Counted from the first letter of the stretch, positions 44,901 to 56,992 are shown. The stretch: DNA of 64,000 bases from Saccharum officinarum (GCA_020631735.1 CM036209.1:7725451-7789450); one strand, 5' to 3'. Notes: a model not told the origin generated them from the sequence alone. Numbers and translations: made by a program.

Positions 44901-46523
44901 TGAAAGGATCAAGATGCCCAAGAGGGAGGGTGAATTGGGCTTTTCTAAAAATTAATTGCAAGAATTAAGTCCTACAAGCCAAACTTCACCCCTAGTGCCT
45001 ACTAGTGTTCCTTGTGATTCTATCGGTAAAAGTTTTACACCCTAAGTTCCAATCCTAGTCTAGCATGACAATTCTAGGAAAGTAAACAAGCAATGAAAGT
45101 AATACATGAAAGTAAATGCTTGAAAGTAAGGGTTAGGAACACGGCGATGTTTTCCCGAGGTATCGGAGAGTCGCCACTCCCCACTAGTCCTTGTTGGAGC
45201 ACCCGCGCAAGGGTGTAGCTCCCCCTTGATCCGCGCAAGGATCAAGTGCTCTCTACGGGCTAATTCTTTGACACTCCATTGTGGTGAATCGCCCAAAACC
45301 GCTCACAAGATGAGTTGGGTCATCCACAAGCTCGCTGGATGATCACCAAACTCCCAATCACCACCAAACCATCTAGGTGATGGCGATCACCAAGAGTAAC
45401 AAGCTAGAACTCTCACTTGACCACAACAAGCCTAATGAGAAGATAGAAGCACATTTGCTACTCTCTAGTCACTAATGAGGGATATCAAGCTTTGATTCTC
45501 AAATCACTACCCTCACTAGGACTCTTGCACTCCCTTGCACTTGAAAGGTGTTTCTCAGCTGAACAAATGAGCAAGAGACCTCTAGAAGAGGTGGAGGGGA
45601 TGTATTTATACACCCCACAGACAAATCCAACCGTTACCAGCCAACTCAGCAAAACACGCACTGACCGGATGCGCCGGTCGACGTGACCGGACGCGCCGGT
45701 CGACGTGACCGGACGCGCCGGTCGAGTGTAACGGTCGAAAATCAGAATGAAACCGCTGAGTGACCGGACGCACCGATCAGGGGTGACCGGACACGTCCGA
45801 TCGTGCAAGAACCTTACTGTACTTTAACCTGACGCTCGACCGCGTCCGATCAGTTATGACTGGACGCGTCAGGTCAGCTAAGTACCTTACTGGAATGTAA
45901 CCGGACGCATCCGGTCATTTTCTAGTCGTGTCCGATTATACTTTTACCCTCTGAAACACATGTCAGACTGATCAACGCGTCCTGTCCTCGCAGGGACCGC
46001 GTCCGGTCAACCAGGTTGAAAACACAGTGACTGTTAGTACTAACCGGACGCGTCCGGTCATGACAGAGATCGCGTCCGGTCAAGGGTAAACAACTCAAAC
46101 GACTTCGAAACGCGACGCAACTTGAACCAAATTGCTTCCAACTGAACTTTGAGCTTTTCCTGAGCTACCTAGTGCTAAGTTTGATAAGTGTGCACCACAC
46201 CTAAACAAAAGACTCACCTAGGTCAAGCTACTCGCTCATGCCCCCCTTTATAGTACGGCCAAAGGAAAAAAGCGAAGATTCTAACGACTATTCTGGATGT
46301 AACTCAACACCTTGACATCCGAAACTAACCGTCCTTAATCTTGTCATTGATCCTTTGAAAACCGAAATGATTTCCATCAAGGGGCATGAATACCATAGTG
46401 CCCAAAGCAGTTATCAACCCCATGACCTAACTTATCAAAGTTTCTGCAAAACACACGTTAGTCATGGTAATAATGCGTTGTCATCAATTGCCGAAACCAA
46501 CTCCCGGGGCCTAGATGTTTTCA
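44901..46523 (-). mobile_element. Sirevirus-type (Ty1/copia) solo LTR, 1623 bp, inserted in E4
   Basis: The sequence begins TG and ends CA on either strand and has a 5-bp duplication GGCTC (44896-44900, 46524-46528). No internal domain is present, so it is a solo LTR left by LTR-LTR recombination. On the minus strand a TATA box (TATAAATAC, 45610-45602) is preceded by at least eight GACCGGACGCG/CGCGTCCGGTC palindromic units (45660-46085), the feature described for Sirevirus LTRs. Its minus-strand start (TGAAAACATCTAGG) parallels the 3' LTR at 59187-61696. Confidence 0.85.
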
Positions 46524-46767
46524 GGCTCGACGGTGGTGGCTTCGGCTATGCAAGGGTGGGTAGCGGCTCCTAGCAGCATGCACGGGGGCAGATCTAGGCA
46601 CTGGGCTCGATGGGCTACCGAGCTCGGCAGGCTTTTTTTAAATCTTGAAATTATTTATGCAGGAGAGCATTTGTGTCCACCTCTGTAAATCGATTAACCG
46701 AGGTGGGCAAAGCAATCGCCTCCATTAACCTAAAACGCCCGCCTCCAATAAGATTTGTGTAGTAGTG

Positions 46768-47836
46768 ACAAAATCTATTGTTTCTCTCTCTAGATATATT
46801 AGTTTTTGTGTGTATTTTGTAGAAAACCATAAAGTCTTCCCTACCTCCACCGAGCAATAGTTTCTATTGTGTGCCAAACACCGTATGTGTATTGATGTGA
46901 TGTGACCACTTCTTGTGCTTACAAAATTTTGAGCCTTCTACCAAAATGTTCTCATGTAGGGTGTTGGAATGTTCTTGGTGGCGATCTTTGGTGCTCAGCA
47001 GGTTCATCTGAATCAGTTAAATAAACTTAGAGATGTCCCCTATTTGTGAGGGTTTTCATTCTAGGTAAGATTCTAGCACCTTCAAAATTTCCACCATGGT
47101 TCCTAAAATTGTGTGTAAAAGTTCGATGGATGAACCTAAGAACATTCTACCCTAGAAGACTCAACTAAGATAAAAATTTGTTGTTAGAAGACATGCTTAA
47201 CCATTACTGCTTGTTCTGAAAAAAGTTTTCTTTGTTTCTTTCGTTTCTTCAATGTAGTGAAAACATTGGCCACCTTGGGCTGACCAAAGTTGGAAATAGG
47301 AGAGTGATCCAGATATCAACTGGGTTTACGATATTGTTCTCCATATTTGGTAGTTTTTTTCATAAGGTTACTAGGAGAGAATTTGCAACTCTTTCACTCA
47401 AATTGTGATGTCCCATTTGTGCACGTGCGTGCACACAACACACCCATGCACGCAAACCCACCCACAGACACATGAACCCACACACAACCACAACAACAAC
47501 ACATCACCCCCACCACACCAGACTCATGCAATTTTAATACATAAATTTACATTCAACTGTGTGTGCCCATACTAGTAGCCAATTTAAACCCCTCTTTAAT
47601 TTGGCTAGTGTTTTTTGCAAGCGCCTTTCACAATCCGCTGAAGGAGAAAAGAAAGGCTTTTGCTTCTGGGGGCAAAGGAGGTCTCAAGGAAACAAAAAGG
47701 GTAAGCACAGTAGAGACTGACTCCATGTCCTCAGCTTGATGTTAATGACATAGAGGAGTATTCTATTCCTCCTACCTCCTTACATTTTTCTTATCCTCTT
47801 GATAACAATCCTTGCTTATGGTTTTCTTCAAACACA
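46768..47836 (+). pseudogene. NAT gene fragment, copy E
   Basis: Exon a is at about 46960-47015 and exon b at 47257-47352 (ENIGHLGLTKVGNRRVIQIS). It keeps the full set of unit landmarks. Confidence 0.85.
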
Positions 47837-48372
47837 CACTACTACAAAAATGATTTTGCGATACACTGCCTAAGCATTAACAAAGGCGATCACAAAATCC
47901 AACTGCCTCAGAAAATGTCTAAGGATTTTCGGCGGTGGACGTTTTTATTTACGAAGGCGGTCACAATTAACCGTCTCGCAAAGTGCATTTACCAAGGTAG
48001 ATATTTTATTTACGTAGGCGATCACGATTGCTCGCCTCCTAAAATTGATTTACGGAGGCGACAAAAAAATGACCGTCACCTAAAATCGATTTACCAAGGC
48101 AGGCCTTTTAAGGCGTCCGCCTCTGAAAATGGAGGCCATTTTCGGGGGCGGGCCTGTCTGGCTCGATTAATATTGTCTAAGGACCAGCCAAAGCTCAAAT
48201 CGCGCTTCTATCATGCTTGTATAAGAGCAGCCGTTAGGGTTTCCTCTCAATCTCTCTCAGTCTGTCCCTCTCTGAATTGAGCGCCTGGCCCTCCCTCTGT
48301 CCCCCTCCCCCTCCCTCTCCTTGTTCACAGCTAGCATGCAGGATAGCGACTCCAAGCGGCGTGCGCGGGGGG

Positions 48373-50602
48373 CACTACTAGAAATATCCACTTCTACGAT
48401 GAAATCTTAATGACGAATCCGAAACTGTCATAGAATATTGCTTTTTATGACGAATATTTATGTTTCGTCATAGATCAGTGGTGAGATCCTCAAACCCTCC
48501 CTATCTATGATGAAATTAGGTATCATCACAAGAGATGTCATAGAATAGAACAGGGTTGTCATAGATCATTCGCGTGACTCATCTATGACAATCTTCTTTA
48601 ATATTGCGACAACCAGGGCTTTGTCATTGAACTAATTACACATCGGTGACGAAGTTTTCGATCTGTAATGAATGACACTTCATCATAAATCTTCACACGA
48701 TCCTTTCTTCATCCGATGTGTACCTATGGGACCTGTAGTTACTCCTCCATGATGCTTGCAATTTGTCTTAAAAGTCTCGGCTTGGTCCTTTCTCTAGCCG
48801 ACGTGTACCTATGGGACCCTTCTCCATTCGACGTGTACCTGTGGGACAACCCTGTTACTCATAACAACATGATGATCCAGGACTTGAACAACATGGTCGA
48901 CCTGATGAAGATGTTAATGCTGTGAAAGTCTTCAAGGACTTCCATACCAGTACAAAAAGGGCCTAAGCGATGCTACAAGAGCAGCAGTTGTAGGTACCTT
49001 CATTTGCTTTCCTTGAAATCTACTGAACCCATTGCCATAAAAGAAGAAAATGCAGCAGGGCCTAATGTGGCAACATCATTTAATTTTGTAGTTGCAATTT
49101 TACACCAATCAATGTACATTGTGCATATGTAATCTCTATCGGCAGTAGGCTGCAAAAGACCTATGCATTGTGCTTATGTAATCTCTATCAGCAGTAGACT
49201 GAGGAAGTCCTATGCATTACTTATGATGAATTAATGTCTTAGGTTTTCAATTGAAGTCCTCTTCTACTATCTGTAACCTATTGTTTTATTGACTGAATTT
49301 CACAGGAATCTATGAAAACTATGCAAGCAGAACCTGTTGCTGATGGGTAGTAACCAATGACTAGTGCTGATGTTGTTTCCAAGGTCATCTGCCTCTCCTA
49401 GGGCAAGCCCCCTTCCTAGGCAAGCAGGAAAAACCTTTTTTTTGAAGAATGTTGGTATCCTGAGAAGCTCAACCAGAGCAGAGACATCGACGGAGATGAC
49501 ACTTTGGGAGCAGCTTGCTGGTGAACAAGAAAGTACCGCTGCCCTCGTCGAACTAGTGGATGTACTGAAGAGGAAGACAGAATAGTCTAAAAGGGAGTTT
49601 GAGAAATTCAAGAAATGGAACAGGAGGAGTACAATAGGCTCTGTGAGCAAGCAATGCGCTTAAGCTCTCCTGGTAATTAACTCTCGGTCTTCAACTCCTA
49701 CGGCTTGATACAGTGAACTTTTGTGGTATGTTGTGTGGACTCATGTGATGGTTTGTTGTGGTGATACTCTGTTAGTGGCTTACTGCTAACGTGTGAAATG
49801 TTAATTGTTGGTATTTGATTGCCAGCTTGAATAATTATGTTGTCAATCTGTGTAGTAGTGACGATCTCGAATTACTTTTCTGATGTAATTCGTCATGCAC
49901 GCGGTAGAACCAGGACAGGCCACGTGATCAAATAAAAATGTCACACATGGACCAACCAGTGCATGACACGTGACTTAGCCAGGGCACGACACGTGGGTTA
50001 TTAAAAATCTGACACGTGCAAGGAAATCGTCAAGCCACGTGGACGTATAAAAATACAACACGTGGACGGACATCATCGTGACGCGTGGTCAAATAAGAAA
50101 TGGACACATGGACCAATAATAATACGACACGTGGTCCAATGAAGAAGTGACACGTGATCTAGTGGCAACACGACATCTGTGCCAGTAGAAAACTGACATG
50201 TGGAACAACAGGGAACCGACATGTGCTCTGGTAAGAACCTAAAACGTGCAAGAACAAGAGATGATCACGTTGTTCAATAAGAAGGAGACACGTACCCGAA
50301 CCATCTCCAATGAAACTAGCTATAGCATGTACACGTGGAAAGCACCTCCAACAGAAGCACCCACCAGCGTGTCGGCCCCCTGCCATGCATGCCAAAACAG
50401 TTCTATGACGTCCTATTTTTCGTCACAGATCAAGCCACTTCTACGACAATTTGCGAAAATCATCATAGAAATTCAAGTATGTCGCGACTTCTATGACGAA
50501 CCATTTTCCGTTATAAATTCGTCATAAAACTGAAATTATGACGAATTTGGCTCCTTCTGTGACAAAAGCTGATCATCATAGAAGTGGATATTCCTAGTAG
50601 TG
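48373..50602 (+). mobile_element. Second CACTA family, 2230 bp, nested in E5
   Basis: The ends CACTACTAGAAATATCCACT and (right end, reversed) CACTACTAGGAATATCCACT form clear inverted repeats starting with CACTA, flanked by GGG/GGC (one mismatch). Subterminal regions repeat TCTATGACGA / TCATAGA words on both strands. No transposase core is present. A plus-strand remnant near 49490-49670 (WEQLAGEQESTAALVELVDV and a following Lys/Glu-rich stretch in another frame) resembles the C-terminal coiled part of plant 'Ptta/En-Spm' accessory proteins. Confidence 0.88.
49915..50345. repeat. Array of G-box (CACGTG)-like motifs in the nested CACTA element
   Basis: ACACGTGG, GACACGTGA, CCACGTGG and one-base variants (ACATGTGG, ACGCGTGG, AACGTGC) occur about 15 times with spacing of roughly 25-35 bp. 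They lie within degenerate units of the form 'GACACGTGG-acc-AATAA'. Clear cores are near 49920, 49967, 49998, 50022, 50035, 50060, 50130 and 50150. This could be the element's transposase-binding subterminal repeat, a cluster of bZIP/bHLH-type sites, or both. Confidence 0.75.
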
Positions 50603-50783
50603 GGCAGATCTAGGCACCAGGCTCGATAGGCCACCGGGCTCGGTGGGCTTTTTTTAAATCTTGAAATTACTTACGTAGGCGAGCATTTGTGTCTGCCTCC
50701 ATAAATCTATTAATCGAGGTGGGCAAAGCAATCGTCTCCGCTAACCTAAAACGCCCGCCTCCAATAAGATTTGTGCAGTAGTG

Positions 50784-51806
50784 ACAAAATCTATTGTTTC
50801 TCTCTCTAGATATATTAGTTTTTGTGTGTATTTTATAGAAAACCACAAAGTCTTCCCTACCTCCACTGAGCAATAGTTTTTGTTGTGTGCCAAACACCGT
50901 ATGTATATAGATGTGATGTGACCACTTCCTGTGCTTACAAAATTTTGAGCCTTCTAACAAAATGTTCTCATGCAGGCTGTTGGAATGTTCTTGGTGGGGA
51001 TCTTTGGTGCTCAGCAGGTTCATCCGTATTAGTCAAATAATCTTAGCGTTATCCCCCTATTTGTGAGGGTTTTCATTCTAGATAAGATTCTAGCACCTTC
51101 AAAATTTCCACCTTGGTTCCTAAAATTGTGTATAAAAGTTCTATGGTTGAACCTAGAACATTCTACCCTAGAAGACTCAACTGAGATAAGAATTTGTTAT
51201 TAGAAGACATGATTAACCATTGCTGCTTGTTCTGAAAAAGTTTTCTTTTTTCCTTTCGTTCCTTCAACGTAGTGAAAACATTGGCCACCTCGGGCTGACC
51301 AAAGTTGGAAGTAGGAGAGTGATCTAGATAGACCAAAGTTGGAAGTAGGAGAGTGATCCAGATATATCTAGGTTTACGATTTTGTTCTCCATATTTAGTA
51401 GTTTTTTCATAAGGTTGCCACGAGAGAATTTGCAACTCTTTCTCTCAAATTGTGATGTCCCATTTGTGCATGTGCGTGCACACAACACACCCATGCATGC
51501 AAATCCACACGCAGACACACGGACCCACACACAACCACAACCACAACACACCACCCCCACCACACCAGGCTCATGCAATTTTAATACGTAACTTTACATT
51601 CAACTGTGTGTGCCCGCACTACTAGCCAATTTAAACCACTCTTTAGTTTGGCTTGTGTTTTTTTGCAAGCACCATTCACAAGCCGCTGAAGGAGAAAAGA
51701 AAGGCTTTAGCTTCCGGGGCCAAAGGAGTTCTCAAGGAAACAAAAACGTAAGCACAGTAGAGACTGACTCCATGTCCTTAGCCTTTCTTTTGGTTTTCTT
51801 CAAACA
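50784..51806 (+). pseudogene. NAT gene fragment, copy F
   Basis: Exon a is at about 50977-51033. Exon b (51274-51395) carries an internal direct duplication of about 39 bp (GACCAAAGTTGGAAGTAGGA occurs at about 51296 and 51334), which makes this exon longer than in the other copies. Confidence 0.85.
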
Positions 51807-54800
51807 CATACTACTAGAAAAATGATTTTGCGACACACTGCCTAAACATTAACAGAGGCGGTCACAAAATCCAACTGCCTTGGAAAATGTTTAAGGATTT
51901 TTGGAGGCAGATGTTTTTATTTACGGAGGCGGTCACAACTAACCATCTTGCAAAATGCCTTAACCGAGGCAGACATTTTATTTACGTAGGCGATCATGAT
52001 TGCTCACCTCCTAAAATTGATTTGTGGAGGTGGTCAAAAAATGACCGCCACCTAAAATCGCTTTACCAAGGTAGGCCTTTTAAGGCGTCTGCCTCCTAAA
52101 ATGGAGGCCATTTTCGGAGGCGTGCCTGTCTGCCTCAGTTAATCGTCGCTGAGGCCCAGCTAAAGCCAAATCAGGCTTCTATTAGGCTTGTATAAGAGCA
52201 GCAGTTCTTTCCTCTCAATCTCTCTCTCAGTCTGTCCATCTCTCAATTGAGCGCCCGGACCTCCCTCTATCCCCCATGCGGTGCTCCCCCTGCCCCTCCC
52301 CCTCCATCTCCTTCTCCACAGCTGGCATGCAGGGCAACGCCCCTCCCTCTCCCCGTGCGACGTGTGGCGCTCCCTCTCTCCCCATGTGACGCACCCCCTC
52401 CCCCTCCCTCTCCCTCTCCCTCTCCGCAGTGGGCAGGCAAGGTGGCGCCTCTCCCTCTCCCTATCCCCGACAGCCTATAGGCAGGGCGGTGCCCCTCTCT
52501 GTCCCTCTCCTGACATGTGGCGCTTCTCCCTCCCCCTCTCCCGACATGGATCCGTCCTCCAACCGGCCACCGGAGGCAGCGGGGGTGTGGATCTAGTCAG
52601 TAGCAACAGCAGGGGCACGGATCTAGCCACCACCGAGCGGATTCGGCCACCGGTGGCTATGGGTGCGTGGATCTAGCATGAGCAATGACAGGGGGCGCGG
52701 ATCCAACCAAGAGGGAGAGGATCCGGCGGCGGCACGCGCGGGGAGGCCTGATCTAGTGGCTAGGACACCTCCGGCGTGCGCGGGGATGACGGTGTCACAC
52801 CCGGTTTTCTAAAGAACAAAACCAGGCTAATCATATGTGTGCCTAGGAAGTCCACACATATGTCAGAATAAAAAAAGTATCAGAAACAATGTTATTATAT
52901 AACGTATACATAGCTATATTAACACTTACATCAGAGTATCGTGGAACGGTGACTAAACTTTAGGCTCCATTCTTCTCAGGGACGGCTGACTGGTGGCTCC
53001 GTATGCCAAACACTTCTAAAAGACTTATGAAAACTCCACTACATCTTTAACCTTCTACTGAGCAACACCTTACTACACACTGGAGTGTGGTGGAAATAGC
53101 AAGAGTGAGTCCATGTCGAACTCAACAAGTATAACACAGGGTTCATGAGGCACAAAAGGCTAGATATTGTTTTACTACGTTTAGCTTTTAATCATCATAT
53201 AATTAGCAATTGAGTAGTATCAAGGTATTCCAATTCCCATTAATGAACCAATGATCAATTGTAATAAGGATAATGAATAGTATTAACATGAGCATACTAA
53301 TAATCAATAGTAATTAAGCATGATATAACAATGGTAATCAACTATTCTGTAAGAATCCCCAAGGCCACTCGTATCCGTGAGCACGGCTAGTATACCAGTT
53401 TATTAAACTCTGTGCAGAGGTATACACTTTCACTGTGAGTCATAATTTCCAAATGCATGGGTTTGCAAGGCCCAAAACATCGAAAACCATACAAAGTCAT
53501 TCAAAAGTTCGTCTAACAAGTTAGGGCCATTAGATTCACTCGGCAGGCAGATGTAGGAAGCCCCCTTTTCAAATGGCATAATTCCTTCTCGGCTATACTC
53601 ATAGACTAGAGGTTGTCCTACACCCAACGTGTCAAGCCTTTCTTACGCCAATTAAGGTAACCACTAACAAGCTAGAAAATGTCTCATGAACAACTAGAGC
53701 CAGAGCCCTCACAGCTGTACTGTCAATCTCGGTTATCACTTACAGGTAAGTCCTTATAGAGAGAAACCAGAGCAACAATATAACCCCTTGCTCTAGCCCC
53801 CTTTCAACAGTAATAAAATCATCTTCATGGTTGGTTGCTTAATCCATTAATCAAATTACAAGATCATTGTTCATAATTAAGCACTAGCAATAGCTACCCA
53901 AATGCAGAACCCACAGGTGACAAGGAAACAAGATATCAATAGCTAAGTTATAATCTCTATGGTTGTCAAGTAAGACACATGCATATGTATGATAATTTTA
54001 GTGAATAAGTAACAAGGATGGTCCCATGTTATACTTGCCTTAACTTGCTTTTCCCCCAAAGCAATACGCTCGAAAGCCTTTAGTATTCAACTTTCAATCG
54101 TCTGCTTCTAATTCTCAGCTTCTAGTCTTCAGAGAATAGCTTCTTAATCACCACGTAAACCTCACCGATTGACTGAACCATATAGCACCACACAAGCATC
54201 CACACAATCATATACGAAGCAAACAATAGATCTATATTAGAACAGTACACCAATCATACAAAAATAAGTAAAAGAGTTTAAAACACGATTCTACGCCTCG
54301 CTACGAACACAAAGTCGCGAAAAAGCACGCTAATCGAAGCTACGATTGAAAAGATACAACTATCGATAGATTTACCCATAAAACTATTAGCTTCATGTAT
54401 CTTAATGGTATAAAAACATATATAAGATATTTTATAGAGATTATAATTTAAGTCAAATTTAGATTTGAATTATAAAACTAAAGTAAAACAAATCATATTT
54501 TATTTACAGAACTCAGTTACATAATTGTTATTTAAGATATGATTCAAACCATGAAATTCCAAAGATTTTGATAAGAAAAACATGAATACTAATATGTAGT
54601 TTATGTTGTTATAAATCCACTAATTCGGAATTGAAACAAATAAGTTATGGATTAAACGAGATTTTCTTTAGAAAACAATAGATTAAATCTAACATCGAAT
54701 CTTAAAGGTAGAAAACCTAACCAACAGTAGAAAAACAGTTTGAAAAGCTTATAAAACTATTCTACACGTTACTACGATCATACAGACGTAAAGATCACGA

Positions 54801-56523
54801 AATTCGGATTTAAAACGTGGAAGTTATGAATTTTCTAAGATTTACTATAGACAAATAAATACTTTAATATAAGCTCAAAAATTAAATATCACAAACCTAC
54901 TGTACAACTATACTAACATGTAGAGCTCGCAAATACGAATCTAACACAACTTAAACGGGTCAAATCGGAGTTAAAACGAAGATTTTATGACCAAAACAAG
55001 TTTAGTGGCAAAACTGTAAATATCAGAAAACGTATTTTTGATTTACTGAGAAGAAATACATTTTTAAAACAAAGAAACGTAATTTCTAGATTACACCAAG
55101 GACCGCGGGTTCTAATAAGTAAAAGTGCAGGGGCTCTTTAACAACTTTACCCTGCGAAGGGGTATCTTCTAATCTGAGCCCTTGATCTGAGAATGGATGG
55201 CTACCGTTCAATCCAAGAGAGAGAGAGAGAGAGAAATCAGTCGTCTCCCTCAACGCCGGCCGATGGCCGCCATGGCCGACGCGAACCACATCGCCGGAGG
55301 TCACGGTTTTTGCTATTTAGACCACCAATCAGCTTGCGACTAGTTCCAAACGAAGGAGAAGCTCAACGGGATCTCACCTGGGGTGGCCAAGAGGACTCGT
55401 CGGTGGTGCTTGGCTCGGAAAGGCGGAGGGCCGCCTCCTGTGAATCATGGCGGTACTGGGTGAGCAACGGAGAACAAGAGGAAGAAAAATATGTCACCTA
55501 CGGCTACTTCACCTCAAGACGGAAGGCGACGAAGGGATCTTCGATGACAGAGAAGCGACTACCATCGAGCATAATAGCGGCAGCCTTAGCTCCAACCCGG
55601 CGAGATCTAAAATCAACTTGACGACGAGTCTATGACCTAGGGCGGCGCGTGAAAGGAAAAACAGGATGCCTTGGGTCGCACCTCTCTTATAGGGGCACAC
55701 GGCTTGCGGTCCAAGTCGTAGAAGATCAGGAAGGCGGATTTCATCGGGTTGGAGTCCATTCCGACAACGAACCGGAGGTGGAAGACTCGGCTGACATGCG
55801 GGGTCCCCTCGTCAGCGACACAGAAGAGAGAGAGCGCGTGGTCGCAGCTTCCTGGGCCGACCCACGTGACACGGGAGGAAAGGAAAGGCTCGGCTCCGAC
55901 GGCCCAACCACGAGGGAAGGAGGGACAGACCGGCTGCACAGGTAAGGCTTTTCTCTTTTCCTTTTTCTTTTCTTTTCTCATTTAAATTTGTTTCCAAAGC
56001 CATTTAAAAATAGATTTTGAATCCAAATCAAATAAATACCAAAACCACACTACACAATAAAGCAAATGCAACATCATGAATGCATCACCAATATTCCACC
56101 TAATAATTTAAATTTTAATCCCCATTAATTATTATCTAAATTATTTAAACTCATAACTAAATCTCTTTTAACTTCAAATTTTATCTAATTCAAAAATTTT
56201 AAAATTTTTGGATGTTACAGACGGGCTCGATGGTGGTGGCTCTGGCTATGCAAGGGCGGGTAGCGGCTCCTGGCGGCGTGTGCGGAGGTAGATCCAGGCA
56301 TCGAGATCAATGGGCTATCGTGCTCGGTGGGCTTTTTTTAAAATCATGAATTTATTTACGCAGTTAAGCATTTGGGTCCGCCTCCATAAATCAATTAACC
56401 GAGGCAGGCAAAGCAACCGCCTCCATTGGTCCACATTAACACAAACCTTTCGATGGAGGCGATTGTGTTGCCCGCCTCTGTTAACCTGAAACGCCTGCCT
56501 CCAATAAGATTTGTGTAGTTGTG
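51807..56523 (+). mobile_element. CACTA element E6, split by a 3.4-kb LTR-type insertion
   Basis: Starts CATACTACTAGAAAAATGAT (mutated CACTA end) and finishes GTGTAGTTGTG at 56523. Its own sequence is 51807-52792 and 56220-56523. Terminal mutations at both ends indicate that this copy is no longer mobile. Confidence 0.85.
52793..56219 (-). mobile_element. Long solo LTR or LTR-type element (probably Ty3/gypsy), inserted in E6
   Basis: Begins TGTCACACCCGG and ends GGATGTTACA, with a perfect 5-bp duplication GACGG (52788-52792 and 56220-56224). TG...CA ends and a 5-bp TSD indicate an LTR, and no gag/pol domain is seen over 3427 bp. On the minus strand a TATA-like CTATAAGAG (55692-55684) is followed by GC-rich leader sequence, which suggests minus orientation. 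TGTAACATCC / GGGTGTGACA ends with multi-kb LTRs are typical of Tekay/Del-like chromoviruses in grasses; the lineage is inference. Confidence 0.7.
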
Positions 56524-56992
56524 TCAATATATTGTTACTTTTTGTGTGTATCTATATCTCTTATAAAGATAAACTTCGCTAGCTATTTCTCTCAACATGC
56601 AAGCTATCCACGTAGGCAAAGCACTATCACATACAATTAACATCCACTAAGCAAAGGCCTATATATATATATACATGTTCCTGCATACATATACATCTCC
56701 TAATTCTTACTGATTAACATCCTAATCCATTTATATTCCTTCTTCATACCTGCGGCAATGCGCGGAGAATCCTCCTAGTTTTATTGAAAACCATAGTCTT
56801 CCCTACCTCCACCGAGCAATAGTTTCTGTTGAATGCCAAACACCGTATGTGTATAGATGTGATGTGACCACTTCCTGTGCTAACAAAATTTCGAGCCTTC
56901 TAACAAAATGTTCTCATGCATGGTGTTGGAATGTTCTTGGTGGGGACCTTTGGTGCTCAGCAGGTTCATCTGTATCAGTTAAACAACCTTAC
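56524..56992 (+). pseudogene. NAT gene fragment, copy G (interrupted)
   Basis: The unit is shortened at its start, carries a Helitron at 56551-56778, keeps exon a (about 56919-56980; GVGMFLVGTFGA-like) and is cut by an LTR-type sequence at 56993, so exon b is not seen in the window. Confidence 0.8.
56551..56778 (+). mobile_element. Small non-autonomous Helitron, 228 bp
   Basis: Starts TCTATATCTC and ends CGGCAATGCGCGG...CTCCTAG: a short GC hairpin about 10 bp before a CTAG end, as in plant Helitrons. It sits between A and T (GTGTGTA / TTTTAT). Other NAT copies read GTGTGTATTTTATAG without it, which provides the empty site. No target duplication is present, as expected. Confidence 0.88.

Larger units (their letters stand above)
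43388..46767 (+). mobile_element. CACTA element E4, split by an hAT element and a solo LTR
   Basis: The CACTACTACAAAAATG start and GTGTAGTAGTG end carry ACA duplications (43385-43387 and 46768-46770). Its own sequence is 43388-44150, 44708-44900 and 46524-46767, about 1.2 kb when the two insertions are left out, as in E3. Confidence 0.9.
47837..50783 (+). mobile_element. CACTA element E5, split by a second, unrelated CACTA element
   Basis: The CACTACTACAAAAATG start and GTGCAGTAGTG end carry ACA duplications (47834-47836, 50784-50786). Its own sequence is 47837-48372 and 50603-50783. The central GC-rich part is also largely deleted compared with E3. Confidence 0.88.
37383..56992. repeat. Tandem array of NAT-gene-fragment units with a co-amplified CACTA element
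   Basis: A roughly 1.0-kb segment derived from a nucleobase-ascorbate transporter gene recurs in the same orientation at about 37536-38317, 38720-39717, 40179-41153, 42336-43387, 46768-47836, 50784-51806 and 56524-56992. The left edge (37383-37535) is the 3' end of a further copy. Between units lies a CACTA element at the same base position, with the same ACA duplication. The basic period is about 2.2 kb where no later insertion is present. Each unit keeps the same landmarks: TTTCTCTCTCTAGATATATT, two NAT exons, a CA-rich ACACAACACACCCATGCA region and CTTGCTTATGGTTTTCTTC. Confidence 0.9.

Noticed and set aside
37383..56992. A functional NAT gene cluster
   Set aside because: Each unit has only two exons, with no start, stop or the other conserved exons, and several copies are internally damaged.
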